Shown in pieces: positions 1 to 8,927 of a stretch of 64,000 nucleotides of DNA; the first letter of the stretch is position 1, and every line of letters starts with the position of its first letter. The notes under the pieces are model-generated. The model ran no database searches and was not told the DNA's origin. It worked only from the letters and a program-made list of their open reading frames with translations. The stretch lies in contig JAOPUZ010000025.1 of NCBI GenBank assembly GCA_025966315.1, positions 62,001 through 126,000 of the forward strand, written 5' to 3'. A program made the position numbers and the translations under genes. Source of the DNA: Frankiales bacterium. GTDB taxonomy: Bacteria; Actinomycetota; Actinomycetes; Mycobacteriales; Jatrophihabitantaceae.

Positions 1-82
1 CTGCCTGCGCCTGAACGATGGCTAAAAGTCGTCGCTGAAAAGGATGGTCGGGACTAACCCGGCAACGCCCGAGAAGCCGATC

Positions 83-1795
83 TCAGGATTCGTCGACGAT
101 TTCCAGGCGAATTTCCGGCGCGACCGCCCGCATGGCATCCGCGGAGGAATCATTTATTTGATCTTGGGAATTGCGTTCGGCCAGCACTCGCGCTGCGTAT
201 TGCGCGATTTCCAGCTCCGCAGTTTCGGACGTCCAACCCAGGACTTTCGCCATGAGTTCGGCGACGGCCAGCGCGCTGTCGACGCCGCGATGCGGGTATT
301 CGATCGATATCCGGGTCCGCCGGGTCAACACATCCTCGAGATGCAATGCGCCTTCATGGGTAACGGCATAGTGGATTTCGGCCATCAGGTAATCCGGCGC
401 GCCAGGCACCGGCACCAGCAGTTGCGAGTCGGCTAGGCCGGGCTCCAGGACTTCGGTGATCATGGAGCCGTAGCGATCGAGCAGATGCCGGACCCGGTAG
501 GGATGCAGGGCGTATTCCCGAGCCAAGGTGTCAGTCTGATTGACCATCGCGTGATAGCCGTCCGCACCGAGCAACGGCACATCCGCGGTAACCGAGTGCT
601 GAACTCGCTTGGGTAAGTCCGTTACGGCCGCGTCCACCGCATCGGCGGCCATCACGCGATACGTCGTGTACTTGCCACCGGCAATCGATATCAGGCCCGG
701 CACCACGTGGGCTACGGCGTGTTCGCGCGACAGGGCCGAGGTCTCCTCATTCTCACCGGCCAGCAGCGGGCGCAACCCGGCGTACACGCCTTCGATGTCC
801 TGATGCGTCAGCGGTGTCACCAGCACCTCGTTGACATGCTCGAGCAGATAGTCGATATCTCGCCTGGTCGCGGCCGGGTGGGCGAGATCAAGGTTCCAGT
901 CGGTGTCGGTCGTTCCGATGATCCAGTGGTTCTTCCACGGAATCACGAAGAGCACGCTGGTGTCGGTGCGCAGGATCAGCCCGCAGTCACCGGTGATCTT
1001 CTCCCGCCCGACCACAATGTGCACGCCCTTGCTGGCCCGCACCTTGAAGCGGCCGCGGCCCCCGGACATTGCTTGGATCTCGTCCGTCCACACGCCCGTG
1101 CAGTTGAGGACAACGCCGGCGCGCACCGTGGTCTCGGAGCGGTCCTCGGTGTCCCGTAGCCGCACACCGACAACCCGGTCGGACTCACGGGCGAAACCGA
1201 CCGCCTGGGTGGACGTGCGGACGACAGCGCCGTACCGCGCGGCCGTCCGGGCCACCGTCACGGTGTGCCGGGCGTCGTCGGTCTGGGCGTCGAAGTAACG
1301 CACCCCGCCGACCAGGGAGTTGCGTTTCAGGCCCGGGAACAATCGCAGCGCGCCGGCCCGGGACAGGTGCTGCTGGCCGGGAACGCTGCGCTTACCGCCG
1401 AGTGTGTCGTACAGCAGCAGACCGGCCGCGGTGTACGGGCGTTCCCACCAACGGTGCGAGAACGGGTACAGGAAGGGCACCGGTTTGACCAGGTGCGGCG
1501 CCAGCCTGGTCAGCATTAGTTCACGTTCGGACAGCGCCTCGCGCACCAGGCCGAACTCCAGCTGCTCGAGGTAGCGCAAGCCGCCGTGAAACAGCTTCGA
1601 CGACCGGCTGGACGTGCCGCTGGCCAGGTCCCGGGCCTCGACGAGGGCAACGGACAAGCCGCGGGTGGCCGCATCGAGCGCCGCGCCCGACCCGACGACC
1701 CCGCCGCCGATGACGACCACGTCGAACGCCTCGGCGCCGAGCCGCCGCCAGGCGTCGCTTCTGGCCACGCCGTCCAGTCGCCCGGAAGATGCCAC
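83..1795 (-). CDS. glpD: Aerobic glycerol-3-phosphate dehydrogenase
   Basis: FAD-dependent peripheral membrane enzyme that oxidises sn-glycerol-3-phosphate to dihydroxyacetone phosphate and passes electrons to quinone. The FAD-binding motif [12 protein letters not shown] is at about residues 26-37. It is followed by [34 protein letters not shown] and the C-terminal cap segment [14 protein letters not shown], all close to mycobacterial GlpD2. Length is 570 aa, normal for the family. The frame stays open far upstream, but that part is the mirror of glpK. I chose GTG at 1795 because TAGCGT lies 7 nt upstream; GTG at 1804 and 1768 are alternatives. Divergent partner is glpK, which makes its substrate. 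Product very sure, start moderately sure. Confidence 0.95.
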   Translation of the reverse strand: MASSGRLDGVARSDAWRRLGAEAFDVVVIGGGVVGSGAALDAATRGLSVALVEARDLASGTSSRSSKLFHGGLRYLEQLEFGLVREALSERELMLTRLAPHLVKPVPFLYPFSHRWWERPYTAAGLLLYDTLGGKRSVPGQQHLSRAGALRLFPGLKRNSLVGGVRYFDAQTDDARHTVTVARTAARYGAVVRTSTQAVGFARESDRVVGVRLRDTEDRSETTVRAGVVLNCTGVWTDEIQAMSGGRGRFKVRASKGVHIVVGREKITGDCGLILRTDTSVLFVIPWKNHWIIGTTDTDWNLDLAHPAATRRDIDYLLEHVNEVLVTPLTHQDIEGVYAGLRPLLAGENEETSALSREHAVAHVVPGLISIAGGKYTTYRVMAADAVDAAVTDLPKRVQHSVTADVPLLGADGYHAMVNQTDTLAREYALHPYRVRHLLDRYGSMITEVLEPGLADSQLLVPVPGAPDYLMAEIHYAVTHEGALHLEDVLTRRTRISIEYPHRGVDSALAVAELMAKVLGWTSETAELEIAQYAARVLAERNSQDQINDSSADAMRAVAPEIRLEIVDES

Positions 1796-1802
1796 GAAAT
1801 GC

Positions 1803-1812
1803 ACGCTACCGT
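1803..1812. promoter_or_regulatory. Overlapping divergent -10 elements of glpD and glpK
   Basis: Read on the minus strand, 1803-1808 is TAGCGT, 7 nt before the glpD GTG. Read on the plus strand, 1807-1812 is TACCGT, 7 nt before the glpK ATG. The two hexamers overlap by 2 bp inside a 24-bp gap. Both genes would be leaderless, because transcription starts about 7 nt after a -10. No Shine-Dalgarno precedes either of these starts. Inferred from sequence only. Confidence 0.6.
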
Positions 1813-1819
1813 GCCAAGA

Positions 1820-3331
1820 ATGGGCACACCGCAGGGCCGACACGTAGCGGCCATCGACCAGGGCACCACCTCTACCCGCTGCATCATCTTCAACGGCGCG
1901 GCCGAGATCGTGGCCATCGAGCGGATGGAACATCGCCAGATCTTTCCGCGCTCGGGCTGGGTCGAGCACGACGCGGTCGAGATCTGGCAGAACACCCGGG
2001 CCGTCCTGGCCGCTGCGGTGGCCAGGCTCGACATCGGAACGCGCGAACTCGCCGCGATCGGGATCACCAATCAGCGTGAGACCACCGTGGTGTGGGACCG
2101 GTCGACCGGCCGGCCGATCGCGAACGCGGTGGTGTGGCAGGACCTTCGCACCCAGGACATCTGCCGTGAGTTGGCCGAGATCGGCGGCACCCAGCGCTAC
2201 GCCGCCCGGGTCGGGCTGCCGTTGGCGACCTATTTCGCCGGCCCGAAGCTGGCCTGGCTGCTGCGACACGTCGAGGGCGCGCGGGCCCGGGCCGAGGCCG
2301 GCGAGCTGCTTTTCGGGACGATGGACAGCTGGCTGCTGTGGAATCTGACCGGCGGCGTGGATGGCGGCCTGCACCTCACCGACGTCACCAACGCCTCTCG
2401 GACGATGCTGATGGACCTGGACACGTTGGCCTGGGATGCCGAGATTGCCGCCGATATGGGCATTCCGCTGAGCATGCTGCCGGCCATCCGGTCATCGTCG
2501 GAGGTGTATGGCGAGATCCGTGCGTACAGCGCGCTGGGGGGTGTACCGATCGCGGGCATCCTCGGCGACCAGCACGCAGCCACGTTCGGGCAGGCCTGCC
2601 TATCCCCTGGTGACTCCAAGAACACCTACGGAACCGGCAATTTCATGCTCCTCAATACCGGCGGCAACCGGATCGCGAGCGCGAACGGGCTACTCACCAC
2701 GGTCTGCTATCAGCTCAGTGGACAAGCACCGGTCTACGCGCTGGAAGGGTCCATCGCGGTCACCGGATCGCTGGTGCAATGGCTGCGCGACAACCTGGGG
2801 CTGATCTCGACCGCGGCCGAGATCGAGACGGTGGCGGCCTCGGTCCCCGACAATGGCGGTGCCTACCTGGTGCCGGCGTTTTCCGGGCTGTTCGCCCCCT
2901 ACTGGCGCGATGACGCTCGCGGCGCGCTGGTCGGGCTGACCAGGTTCGTCAATCGCGGCCATCTGGCCCGAGCCGTACTGGAGGCGACGGCGTACCAGAC
3001 CCGCGATGTGCTCGAGGCAATGGTGGCCGACGCCGGAGTGCCGCTGTCGGTACTGAAAGTGGACGGCGGCATGGTCGGCAACGAATTGCTCATGCAATTT
3101 CAGGCCGACCTGCTCGGGATTCCGGTGGTGCGTCCGGTCATCTCGGAGACCACCGCGCTCGGTGCGGCGTATGCGGCCGGGCTGGCCGTGGGATTCTTCA
3201 CCGGCACCGATGAGATCCGGCGGAACTGGGCGGCCGGCCGCCAGTGGGAACCAAACATGCTGGACGCCGAACGAGATCGCCTTTACGCGGGATGGCAAAA
3301 AGCGGTTACGCGTACATTCGATTGGGCCTGA
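1820..3331 (+). CDS. glpK: Glycerol kinase
   Basis: Cytoplasmic FGGY-family kinase converting glycerol and ATP to sn-glycerol-3-phosphate, the substrate of the divergently encoded GlpD. The N-terminal phosphate-binding motif [12 protein letters not shown] is at about residues 8-19. Other family blocks are [12 protein letters not shown], the FGGY segment [21 protein letters not shown] and [11 protein letters not shown] near the C-terminus. At 503 aa it has full family length. ATG 1820 is preferred since TACCGT sits 7 nt upstream (leaderless). ATG 1799, with GGAAG 10 nt upstream, would add 7 residues and overlap the glpD start. No uptake facilitator glpF is visible next to it. Confidence 0.96.
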   Translation: MGTPQGRHVAAIDQGTTSTRCIIFNGAAEIVAIERMEHRQIFPRSGWVEHDAVEIWQNTRAVLAAAVARLDIGTRELAAIGITNQRETTVVWDRSTGRPIANAVVWQDLRTQDICRELAEIGGTQRYAARVGLPLATYFAGPKLAWLLRHVEGARARAEAGELLFGTMDSWLLWNLTGGVDGGLHLTDVTNASRTMLMDLDTLAWDAEIAADMGIPLSMLPAIRSSSEVYGEIRAYSALGGVPIAGILGDQHAATFGQACLSPGDSKNTYGTGNFMLLNTGGNRIASANGLLTTVCYQLSGQAPVYALEGSIAVTGSLVQWLRDNLGLISTAAEIETVAASVPDNGGAYLVPAFSGLFAPYWRDDARGALVGLTRFVNRGHLARAVLEATAYQTRDVLEAMVADAGVPLSVLKVDGGMVGNELLMQFQADLLGIPVVRPVISETTALGAAYAAGLAVGFFTGTDEIRRNWAAGRQWEPNMLDAERDRLYAGWQKAVTRTFDWA

Positions 3332-3365
3332 TCCAGGCCGGGCCACGGCCCAGCGCGGCTGGCCC
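3325..3365 (+). terminator. GC-rich hairpins at the glpK end
   Basis: GGCCTG-ATC-CAGGCC (3325-3339) overlaps the glpK stop codon. It is followed by a second stem, GGGCCA (3340-3345) with TGGCCC (3360-3365). There is no U tract, so a terminator role is an inference from position. Confidence 0.35.
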
Positions 3366-3498
3366 GTCCGACGGCCACCGAGCCGATATCGCCAAGAAAC
3401 TTGACGTTAGCCTCACGACCGTAGACGCTATGTCCACACATTCGAAAGCGGTTACCGCCCTGCCCCCGCGGTGACGAGAATAACTGCGGGGTTGACCT

Positions 3499-5370
3499 GT
3501 GCCGTCCGAAGTACAGCTGTCGAGCGTGTTGAGCGAATTCGCCCGCACAATGCTGACTGATTTCCCGATCCAAGGCATTCTTGATCAGCTGGTCGAGCGG
3601 ATTGTCGAAATCCTACCGATAACGGGCGCAGGGGTGACCGTGATCTCCCCCGGGGTCGACCCACGCTATATCGCCGCCTCGGACGGGCCGGCCCTCATTT
3701 TCGAACAACTGCAGTCCAATCTGGGCGAAGGGCCGTGCCTGGTCGCTTACCACTCCGGTGAAGCCGTTTCCGTCCCGGACCTGAGCGCCGACCGCCAGTT
3801 CCCGGCCTTCACCCCACGCGCGCTGACCGAAGGGCTGGCCGCGGTGTTCGCGTTCCCCTTGCGGCACGGCAAGCTGCAGCTCGGCGCGCTCGACCTGTAC
3901 CGGGGAAGTCCGGGACCGCTGTCCCCCGATGCGATGGACGCGGCCCAGACCCTGGCCGATGTCGCCGCGGCCTACCTGCTCAACGCCCAGTCCCGGGTGG
4001 ATCTGCAGGACTCTTCCGACCGGTCCCTCGCATCATCGCTGCATGATGCGTTGACCGGATTGCCGAACCGGGTGCTGCTGATGGACCGGCTCAACCACGC
4101 CTTCCTGCGCGGCCTGCGCCGGGACACGACGGCCGGTGTGTTGTTCGTCGACTTGGACCGGTTCAAGACCGTCAACGACCTGCACGGCCACGCGGTGGGC
4201 GACGAACTGCTCGTGGCGGTGGCCCACCGACTCACCCCGTTACTCCGTCTGGGCGACACGCTGGCCCGGCTGTCCGGTGATGAGTTCGTGGTTCTGTGCG
4301 AAGACCTCGACACGGACGGCTCCGCCGCCCAGGTCGCCGCCATCGCCGAGCGCCTCTGTTCGGCGCTGTCCCAACCCTTCATCCTCACCGACCACCTCGT
4401 CGACATCAGCGCGAGCGTCGGCTTCGCCCTGGCCAGCCCGGATCGTTACACCCCCGAACAGCTCCTGCACGACGCCGATACCGCGATGTATCAGGCCAAG
4501 CGCAATGGCGGTAATCGAACTCAGATCTTCGAACCGAACCATCAGCGCATCATCGACAAGCAAACTGGGCTGGCGCACGATCTGCGCCACGGACTCGCGC
4601 TCGGGCAGTTGCACACCGTCTACCAACCGATCGTCGAGACTGCCGATGGGCGCATCATCGGGCTCGAGGCGTTGCTCCGCTGGACCCACCCGGTACAAGG
4701 TCCGGTGCCACCGGCCACCTTGATACCGATCGCGGAGCAATCCGGGCTGATCACCGAGATCGGCGCCTGGATCCTGCGGCAAGCGTTGGCCGACACCAAG
4801 CGATGGCAGCGCCCGGGCGGTCCCCTCAGCATCTCCGTCAACGTGTCGCCGGTGCAGCTGATGTCACCCGGCTTCGCCACCACCGTCGCCGCCATCCTGG
4901 CTGGCAGCGGCCTCGATCCCGCGCTACTGACGCTGGAAGTCACCGAAAGCGTCTTCGTCAGCGACAGCGATCGCGCCCTCGTCGTGCTGCAGGACCTCAG
5001 ACGGATCGGGGTACGCCTAGCCCTCGACGACTTCGGCACCGGCTATTCGTCGCTCAGCTACCTGCTGCGCTTCCCAATCGACATCATCAAGATCGATCGG
5101 TCCTTCATCACCGACCTCGGACAGGATCGGATCAGCCACGAAATCGTGAGCGCCATCATCCGGTTGTCCCACGGCCTCGGCATGAGCGTGACCGCCGAGG
5201 GAGTGGAAACGGCCGAACAGCTCCAGCTGCTCACCGAACTGGGTTGCGATTCCTGCCAGGGCTACTTCTTCGCCCGGCCCATGAGCGATGCCGCGGTGGG
5301 CGGCATCCTGCGCGGCGGCGCGAGCAGCGTCCCGCGACGCCTGCCGGTATCCAGGTCGAGTCTGGACTGA
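3499..5370 (+). CDS. GAF-GGDEF-EAL cyclic-di-GMP signalling protein
   Basis: Soluble 623-aa protein able in principle to make and break cyclic di-GMP. Domains in order: GAF sensor (about 20-165), diguanylate cyclase (about 180-345) and EAL phosphodiesterase (about 370-610). The cyclase signature is SGDEF at 259-263, a variant often compatible with activity, preceded by LFVDLDRFKTVND. The EAL domain has its signature at 390-392, the metal-binding DDFGTG at 510-515 and EGVET at 567-571, so it looks intact. No signal peptide or membrane segment was seen, so the input is cytoplasmic. GTG 3499 is the start, with only a weak GCGGGG upstream. It stands alone between glpK and an accessory region. Which activity dominates cannot be told from sequence. 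Confidence 0.93.
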   Translation: MPSEVQLSSVLSEFARTMLTDFPIQGILDQLVERIVEILPITGAGVTVISPGVDPRYIAASDGPALIFEQLQSNLGEGPCLVAYHSGEAVSVPDLSADRQFPAFTPRALTEGLAAVFAFPLRHGKLQLGALDLYRGSPGPLSPDAMDAAQTLADVAAAYLLNAQSRVDLQDSSDRSLASSLHDALTGLPNRVLLMDRLNHAFLRGLRRDTTAGVLFVDLDRFKTVNDLHGHAVGDELLVAVAHRLTPLLRLGDTLARLSGDEFVVLCEDLDTDGSAAQVAAIAERLCSALSQPFILTDHLVDISASVGFALASPDRYTPEQLLHDADTAMYQAKRNGGNRTQIFEPNHQRIIDKQTGLAHDLRHGLALGQLHTVYQPIVETADGRIIGLEALLRWTHPVQGPVPPATLIPIAEQSGLITEIGAWILRQALADTKRWQRPGGPLSISVNVSPVQLMSPGFATTVAAILAGSGLDPALLTLEVTESVFVSDSDRALVVLQDLRRIGVRLALDDFGTGYSSLSYLLRFPIDIIKIDRSFITDLGQDRISHEIVSAIIRLSHGLGMSVTAEGVETAEQLQLLTELGCDSCQGYFFARPMSDAAVGGILRGGASSVPRRLPVSRSSLD

Positions 5371-5464
5371 CCATCCCAAACCCGGTGCCCCGACCGGTGA
5401 AGCGGCGTGAAGTTGTCACCGTTCGCTCGCGCAGTCGTGGGACAGATCGGCAGGGTGTAGATCC

Positions 5465-5599
5465 CTACGCGAACACGGGCAGTCCCCACCCCAGCGCGAT
5501 GGTCAGGGCCACCAGAACCGTCAATGCGGCGGGGTGGGCTAAGCGCCACCCTGCCCGACGCGCTCGTCTACATCGGCTCCAACTCCGCAGTCGTCCCAC
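5465..5599 (-). CDS. Possible 44-aa single-helix membrane peptide or gene remnant
   Basis: On the minus strand a short frame from GTG 5599 to TAG 5465 encodes an Arg-rich start followed by one hydrophobic helix (ALTVLVALTIALGWGLPVF). Basic residues before a helix near a C-terminus are typical of real membrane proteins. However, no Shine-Dalgarno or -10 precedes the GTG, and the frame continues upstream without a recognisable domain. It may be the tail of a decayed membrane gene or chance. It lies in the 5371-5649 stretch, where I see nothing else. Confidence 0.2.
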   Translation of the reverse strand: MGRLRSWSRCRRARRAGWRLAHPAALTVLVALTIALGWGLPVFA

Positions 5600-5649
5600 A
5601 CTGCTATCCGCCGCCAACCGCGCAGGCGGATGACCCTGGTTCGCACCTC

Positions 5650-5680
5650 TTGACCGAACCCAGCCGCCTTCCGCTAGGAT
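5650..5680 (+). promoter_or_regulatory. Housekeeping-type promoter for the M15 peptidase
   Basis: TTGACC (5650-5655) and TAGGAT (5675-5680), spaced 19 bp, resemble a SigA/HrdB promoter. Transcription would start near 5687, leaving a leader of about 190 nt before the TTG start of the peptidase. Confidence 0.5.
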
Positions 5681-5686
5681 CGCCGC

Positions 5687-5880
5687 TTATCGGGAGAATA
5701 GGGAAGAACTGCGTCTGTATGGACAAAAGCTGACTCAGCCGCTTAGCTCGCCCCGCGGGAGCAGCCCTCACTGCGTTACTGGCCCGGTCGGATCGACAAG
5801 GCCGACGGACTAGGCAAGTCAACTGCAGGTCACGTCCATACCGATCCCGGGTGGGCTTTCTCGAATCGAAGGGAACAGTT
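5687..5880 (+). promoter_or_regulatory. Long 5' leader of the M15 peptidase gene
   Basis: About 190 nt of untranslated leader follows the 5650-5680 promoter. It ends in a good Shine-Dalgarno, AAGGGA (5869-5874), 6 nt before the TTG. Its length and GC-rich inverted segments would suit a structured regulator. I looked for cyclic-di-AMP (ydaO) riboswitch landmarks (GGGGTGAAT, GTCAGCTAAC) and did not find them. Class unknown. Confidence 0.3.
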
Positions 5881-6474
5881 TTGAGCAAGAGAATCTCCGC
5901 GCTGCTGGCAGGACTCCTGGCAGCGGTAACAATGTTCGCCGCAGTGGCAACGCCGGCCTCGGCGGCGACGCCGAAGTCCCAGAACGGCTGGACGGTGATC
6001 AAATCCTCGAGGTCTGCCAACTTAGCGACTTACAAGGTGCCAGGTACGAAAAATGGGCTGGTGCTTCGCAAGGGCGACGCAGGCGTGCTCCTGGTCGATT
6101 TCGCGAACTGGTACAACAAACACATCGAGAAGCTGAGCCTATACAAAGCCGGGCACGGGGACGAATGGAGCTACTACTACCGCGACATCCGCGGTAGTAC
6201 CACTTGGTCGAATCACGCGTCCGGCACCGCGATCGACCTCAACGCAACCCGGCACCCGCTCGGCACCACCGCGGCCCACTCGTTCACCAAGACGCAGATC
6301 GCCGCGATCCATGCACGGCTGAAGCGCTACTCCGGCGTGATCCGATGGGGCGGCGACTACACCGGGCGCAAGGACCCGATGCACTTCGAGATCAACAAGA
6401 GCGTCGCCGCGACGCATAAGGTGTATCGGAAGCTCTTCCCTTGCCACGCGCCATCGCCAGTTTGCGCGGCGTGA
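5881..6474 (+). CDS. Secreted M15-family D-alanyl-D-alanine carboxypeptidase
   Basis: Zinc peptidase of the M15 (VanY/Ply-like) group, expected to trim or cleave peptidoglycan stem peptides outside the cell. Mature 197-aa form: a Sec signal peptide (MSKRISALLAGLL... ending TPASAA, about residues 1-29), a short N-terminal segment, then the catalytic domain. The zinc-binding pattern is SNHASGTAIDLN (His and Asp ligands) and DPMHFEI (second His). TTG 5881 is chosen because AAGGGA lies 6 nt upstream and the signal peptide then starts correctly; an upstream GTG (5851) would add ten residues before it. Base composition is visibly less GC-rich than the neighbours, so recent acquisition is possible. 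The exact bond cleaved is not predictable. Confidence 0.85.
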   Translation: MSKRISALLAGLLAAVTMFAAVATPASAATPKSQNGWTVIKSSRSANLATYKVPGTKNGLVLRKGDAGVLLVDFANWYNKHIEKLSLYKAGHGDEWSYYYRDIRGSTTWSNHASGTAIDLNATRHPLGTTAAHSFTKTQIAAIHARLKRYSGVIRWGGDYTGRKDPMHFEINKSVAATHKVYRKLFPCHAPSPVCAA

Positions 6475-6624
6475 CCGTCGGTTCCAAATCTCGGAAGGCT
6501 TTTCCTCGATAACTCGATCGTGTTCCCCGAAAACACGGATAGCAGGGCTGGTGGCCGGCAGCCGTATTGGTCGGGCGATGCCTCCACCCTGTATCTCGGG
6601 AGCGCCGCGTCGGTTTGAGTGCGC

Positions 6625-6630
6625 TAGCAT
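6625..6630 (+). promoter_or_regulatory. -10 hexamer of a leaderless gene
   Basis: TAGCAT, 6 nt before the GTG at 6637. No Shine-Dalgarno is present. Confidence 0.45.
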
Positions 6631-6636
6631 CCGCCC

Positions 6637-6996
6637 GTGCCCATCGCTCTCGGCATCGCTGTGCCGCTCGTCTCGCTACTCGTCGGAGCATGGATTACTT
6701 ATGCGCTCAACGTGCGAACAGGAAAGCGCACGCGGATAGCGGACATCTATCACGATGCCATCGGAGCGGTAACGAATGTCCTTGCCAGCAAGGACTATCT
6801 GAGCGGATTAGGCCGTTGGCAAGGCGCATCAGACGAGGACTGGCACACGTTCAACTCACAGTTGGGCCACGATGCGCTACTGCGATACGTCGATGCCGTG
6901 GCGCAAGCCAGGACGACGCTGGCTAGGGCGTCGGCGTACGCACCCGAACTGACTCCCTACGTGAGCGGGACCCGCCTCTCCGACCCTGAGTCGTGA
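6637..6996 (+). CDS. Small membrane-anchored protein of unknown function
   Basis: A 119-aa protein I do not recognise. One hydrophobic helix at the very N-terminus (about residues 3-24, IALGIAVPLVSLLVGAWITY) is followed by a charged, probably helical soluble part. The helix has no obvious cleavage site, so it likely anchors the protein with the rest in the cytoplasm. The GTG start at 6637 is supported by TAGCAT 6 nt upstream. It stands alone in a gene-poor stretch with lower GC than the core genes. Arrangement is like small phage- or plasmid-derived membrane proteins, but nothing allows a function to be named. Confidence 0.55.
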   Translation: MPIALGIAVPLVSLLVGAWITYALNVRTGKRTRIADIYHDAIGAVTNVLASKDYLSGLGRWQGASDEDWHTFNSQLGHDALLRYVDAVAQARTTLARASAYAPELTPYVSGTRLSDPES

Positions 6997-7095
6997 TGCG
7001 GCCGGGGTTGTTTTTGTTTCCCGCCACAGCGAATACCCCCGGAGCCGTCACGAGCTCGCCTGGTTCTTCGCGCCGCATCAACGCGATCAGGCGGG

Positions 7096-7384
7096 TCAAA
7101 TAGCAGGACCTTGGCGGGTGGGCCGTCGTCGCTCGACCGCGCGGCTGACGACCGAACTCGCGACCGCCGCAGCATTAGCCACCGCGAAGATGCCGAGCCC
7201 TGCGAGGCTCTGCACGAACGGCAGGAACCCGGCGACCAGGCAGCGCCGCCGCCAGCACGTCTGCCGCTCGCGGCCGGCGACGCTCGACCAACCATCCGAA
7301 TCCGGTACCGACGCCGACGCCGACGCCGACGCCGACCAGCACGACTGCCATCCCCGGAACGGCATTCACCACATCAAGGTCCAT
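7096..7384 (-). pseudogene. Frameshifted small membrane protein gene
   Basis: From ATG 7384 one frame gives a hydrophobic helix containing a Gly-Val repeat (encoded by a GACGCC hexamer repeat near 7312-7335), then basic residues and ADVLAAAL. Near 7245 that frame degenerates. The next frame continues sensibly with AGFLPFVQSLAGLGIFAVAN, AAVASSVVSRAVERRR and a stop at 7096. Joined, they would make a protein of about 95 aa with two membrane helices. A one-base indel, real or a sequencing error, would explain it. The reading is by eye; the remaining 7385-7756 holds nothing I can support. Confidence 0.35.
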
Positions 7385-7756
7385 GGCGAGGCGGATTCGC
7401 GCCATTGCGCAGCTCGCGGTGACTCTGGGGCCCCAAAAGAGTGAGCCCGAGACGACGAGTCCCCTCCCCGAACAGCGGGAGCGTTTCGTGGCTGTTCCCC
7501 GACCCAGCCTCACAACTGACGTGCACTGGACCGCTTCCGGGCGGGCAGCCCCATGACGGGACCGCCCGGCAGACCCCGCTCGTTGAGCGAGGAGTTCCGC
7601 CAGTCGAGGTCGACCGCACCCGCCGTTCAACGCTGAGCGGGCGCGACACCACCGGCCGATCCACCGTCTACCGCGCTGCCCCAACGAGCTGCCGATCCCG
7701 CGCAATGACAACCCTGTTAGCGAAGCAGCGACAACTTCGCGACGCCTCACAGCCGG

Positions 7757-8863
7757 TCAGCGCATCAACTCCGCGTACTGCGGCTTGATCTGGCGGTTGA
7801 TGATCGCCAATCGTTCGTCGAACGGGATGAAGGCACTCTTCATGGCGTTGATGGTCAACCATTGCAGATCAGCCCAGCCCCAGCCGAACGCCTCGACCAG
7901 CAACGCCATCTCGCGCGTCATCGACGTGTTACTCATCAGCCGATTGTCGGTGTTCACGGTCGCGCGAAACTGCAGCCGGCGCAACAGCCCCAGCGGGTGG
8001 GTGGCGATCGAGGGCGCGGCCCCGGTCTGGATATTGGACGACGGGCACATCTCCAGTGGGATGCGGCGATCCCGCACGTACTGCGCGAGCCGGCCCAGTT
8101 TCGCCGAAGCAACCTGATCGTCCAGCGTCAAGCCATCGACGATGATGTCATCGACGATGCGCACACCGTGCCCCAGCCGGTCCGTCCCACACCATTGGAT
8201 TGCCTCCCAGATGGACGGCAGCCCGAACGCCTCACCAGCGTGGATAGTGAAGTGGAAGTTCTCGCGCCGCAGGTACTCGAAGGCATCCAGGTGCCGGGTG
8301 GGCGGGAAGCCCGCCTCGGCACCGGCGATGTCGAAGCCCACGACGCCAGAATCTCGATATCGCACCGACAGCTCGGCGATCTCGGTCGACCGGGCGGCGT
8401 GCCGCATGGCCGTGAGCAACGCGCCGACCTGGATCGTGTGGCCGGCCGCGGCGGCCGCCGCCGTCCCGTCGGCGAAGCCGGCCAACACCGCGTCGATGAC
8501 GTCGGTCAGGCTCAACCCCTGCGTTACGTGCTGTTCCGGCGCCCACCGAATTTCGGCGTACACCACACCGTCGGCGGCCAGATCCTGCGCACACTCACTG
8601 GCCACCCGGCGCAGGGCGGACGCGGTCTGCAGCACCGCGACCGTGTGATCGAAGGTTTCCAGATACCGCACCAGGGACCCGGAACTGGCGGCATCGACGA
8701 ACCACTCGGCCAAGATGGCCGGGTCGGTGCTGGGTAGTCGGTCGTACCCGATCACCTCGGCCAGCTCGATGATCGTCTGCGGCCGCAGGCCGCCGTCCAA
8801 GTGATCGTGCAACAACACTTTCGGGGCGGCGCGGATGGTGTCTTCGGTCAGTGATGCCAACAT
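7757..8863 (-). CDS. add: Adenosine deaminase
   Basis: Cytoplasmic zinc hydrolase converting adenosine and deoxyadenosine to inosine and deoxyinosine. The metal and catalytic blocks are present in order: HDHLDGG near the N-terminus (two His ligands), FTIHAGEA (His and catalytic Glu), DRLGHGVRI (His), MCPSSN and TVNTDN near the C-terminus. In the last block the zinc-binding Asp is kept and the following residue is Asn. Length is 368 aa, normal. ATG 8863 was chosen over an upstream frame because TAGCGT lies 7 nt before it. It belongs functionally with the deoA-cdd-transporter cluster on the same strand but is separated from it by 5 kb of unrelated genes. Confidence 0.95.
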   Translation of the reverse strand: MLASLTEDTIRAAPKVLLHDHLDGGLRPQTIIELAEVIGYDRLPSTDPAILAEWFVDAASSGSLVRYLETFDHTVAVLQTASALRRVASECAQDLAADGVVYAEIRWAPEQHVTQGLSLTDVIDAVLAGFADGTAAAAAAGHTIQVGALLTAMRHAARSTEIAELSVRYRDSGVVGFDIAGAEAGFPPTRHLDAFEYLRRENFHFTIHAGEAFGLPSIWEAIQWCGTDRLGHGVRIVDDIIVDGLTLDDQVASAKLGRLAQYVRDRRIPLEMCPSSNIQTGAAPSIATHPLGLLRRLQFRATVNTDNRLMSNTSMTREMALLVEAFGWGWADLQWLTINAMKSAFIPFDERLAIINRQIKPQYAELMR

Positions 8864-8870
8864 GCCCCCA

Positions 8871-8876
8871 ACGCTA
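8871..8876 (-). promoter_or_regulatory. -10 hexamer of leaderless add
   Basis: TAGCGT on the minus strand, 7 nt before the add ATG and identical to the glpD element. It directly abuts the 8877-8909 hairpin, so its -35 region lies inside that hairpin. Confidence 0.55.
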
Positions 8877-8909
8877 GCGGTCCCCGGCGCCACCGGCACC
8901 GGGGACCGC
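8877..8909 (-). terminator. Hairpin terminator of the phosphoesterase gene
   Basis: Perfect 11-bp stem GCGGTCCCCGG / CCGGGGACCGC with an 11-nt loop, 18 nt after the stop of the upstream minus-strand phosphoesterase. There is no U tract, as is common for actinobacterial hairpin terminators. It also occupies the -35 area of the add promoter. Confidence 0.6.
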
Positions 8910-8927
8910 TATGTCGTTACTTCGGAG

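Noticed and set aside
1796..2374. Upstream extension of the glpD reading frame by nearly 200 codons
   Set aside because: It is the mirror of glpK in high-GC DNA, with no homology to GlpD; the FAD motif starts normally near residue 26 from GTG 1795.
5687..5880. Cyclic-di-AMP (ydaO) riboswitch upstream of the M15 peptidase
   Set aside because: Expected for wall hydrolases, but the conserved GGGGTGAAT and GTCAGCTAAC-type segments were not found; same result for 62615-62803.
7441..7756. Plus-strand frames of about 110 codons before add
   Set aside because: Arg/Pro/Ser-rich composition, no start signal and no recognisable domain.
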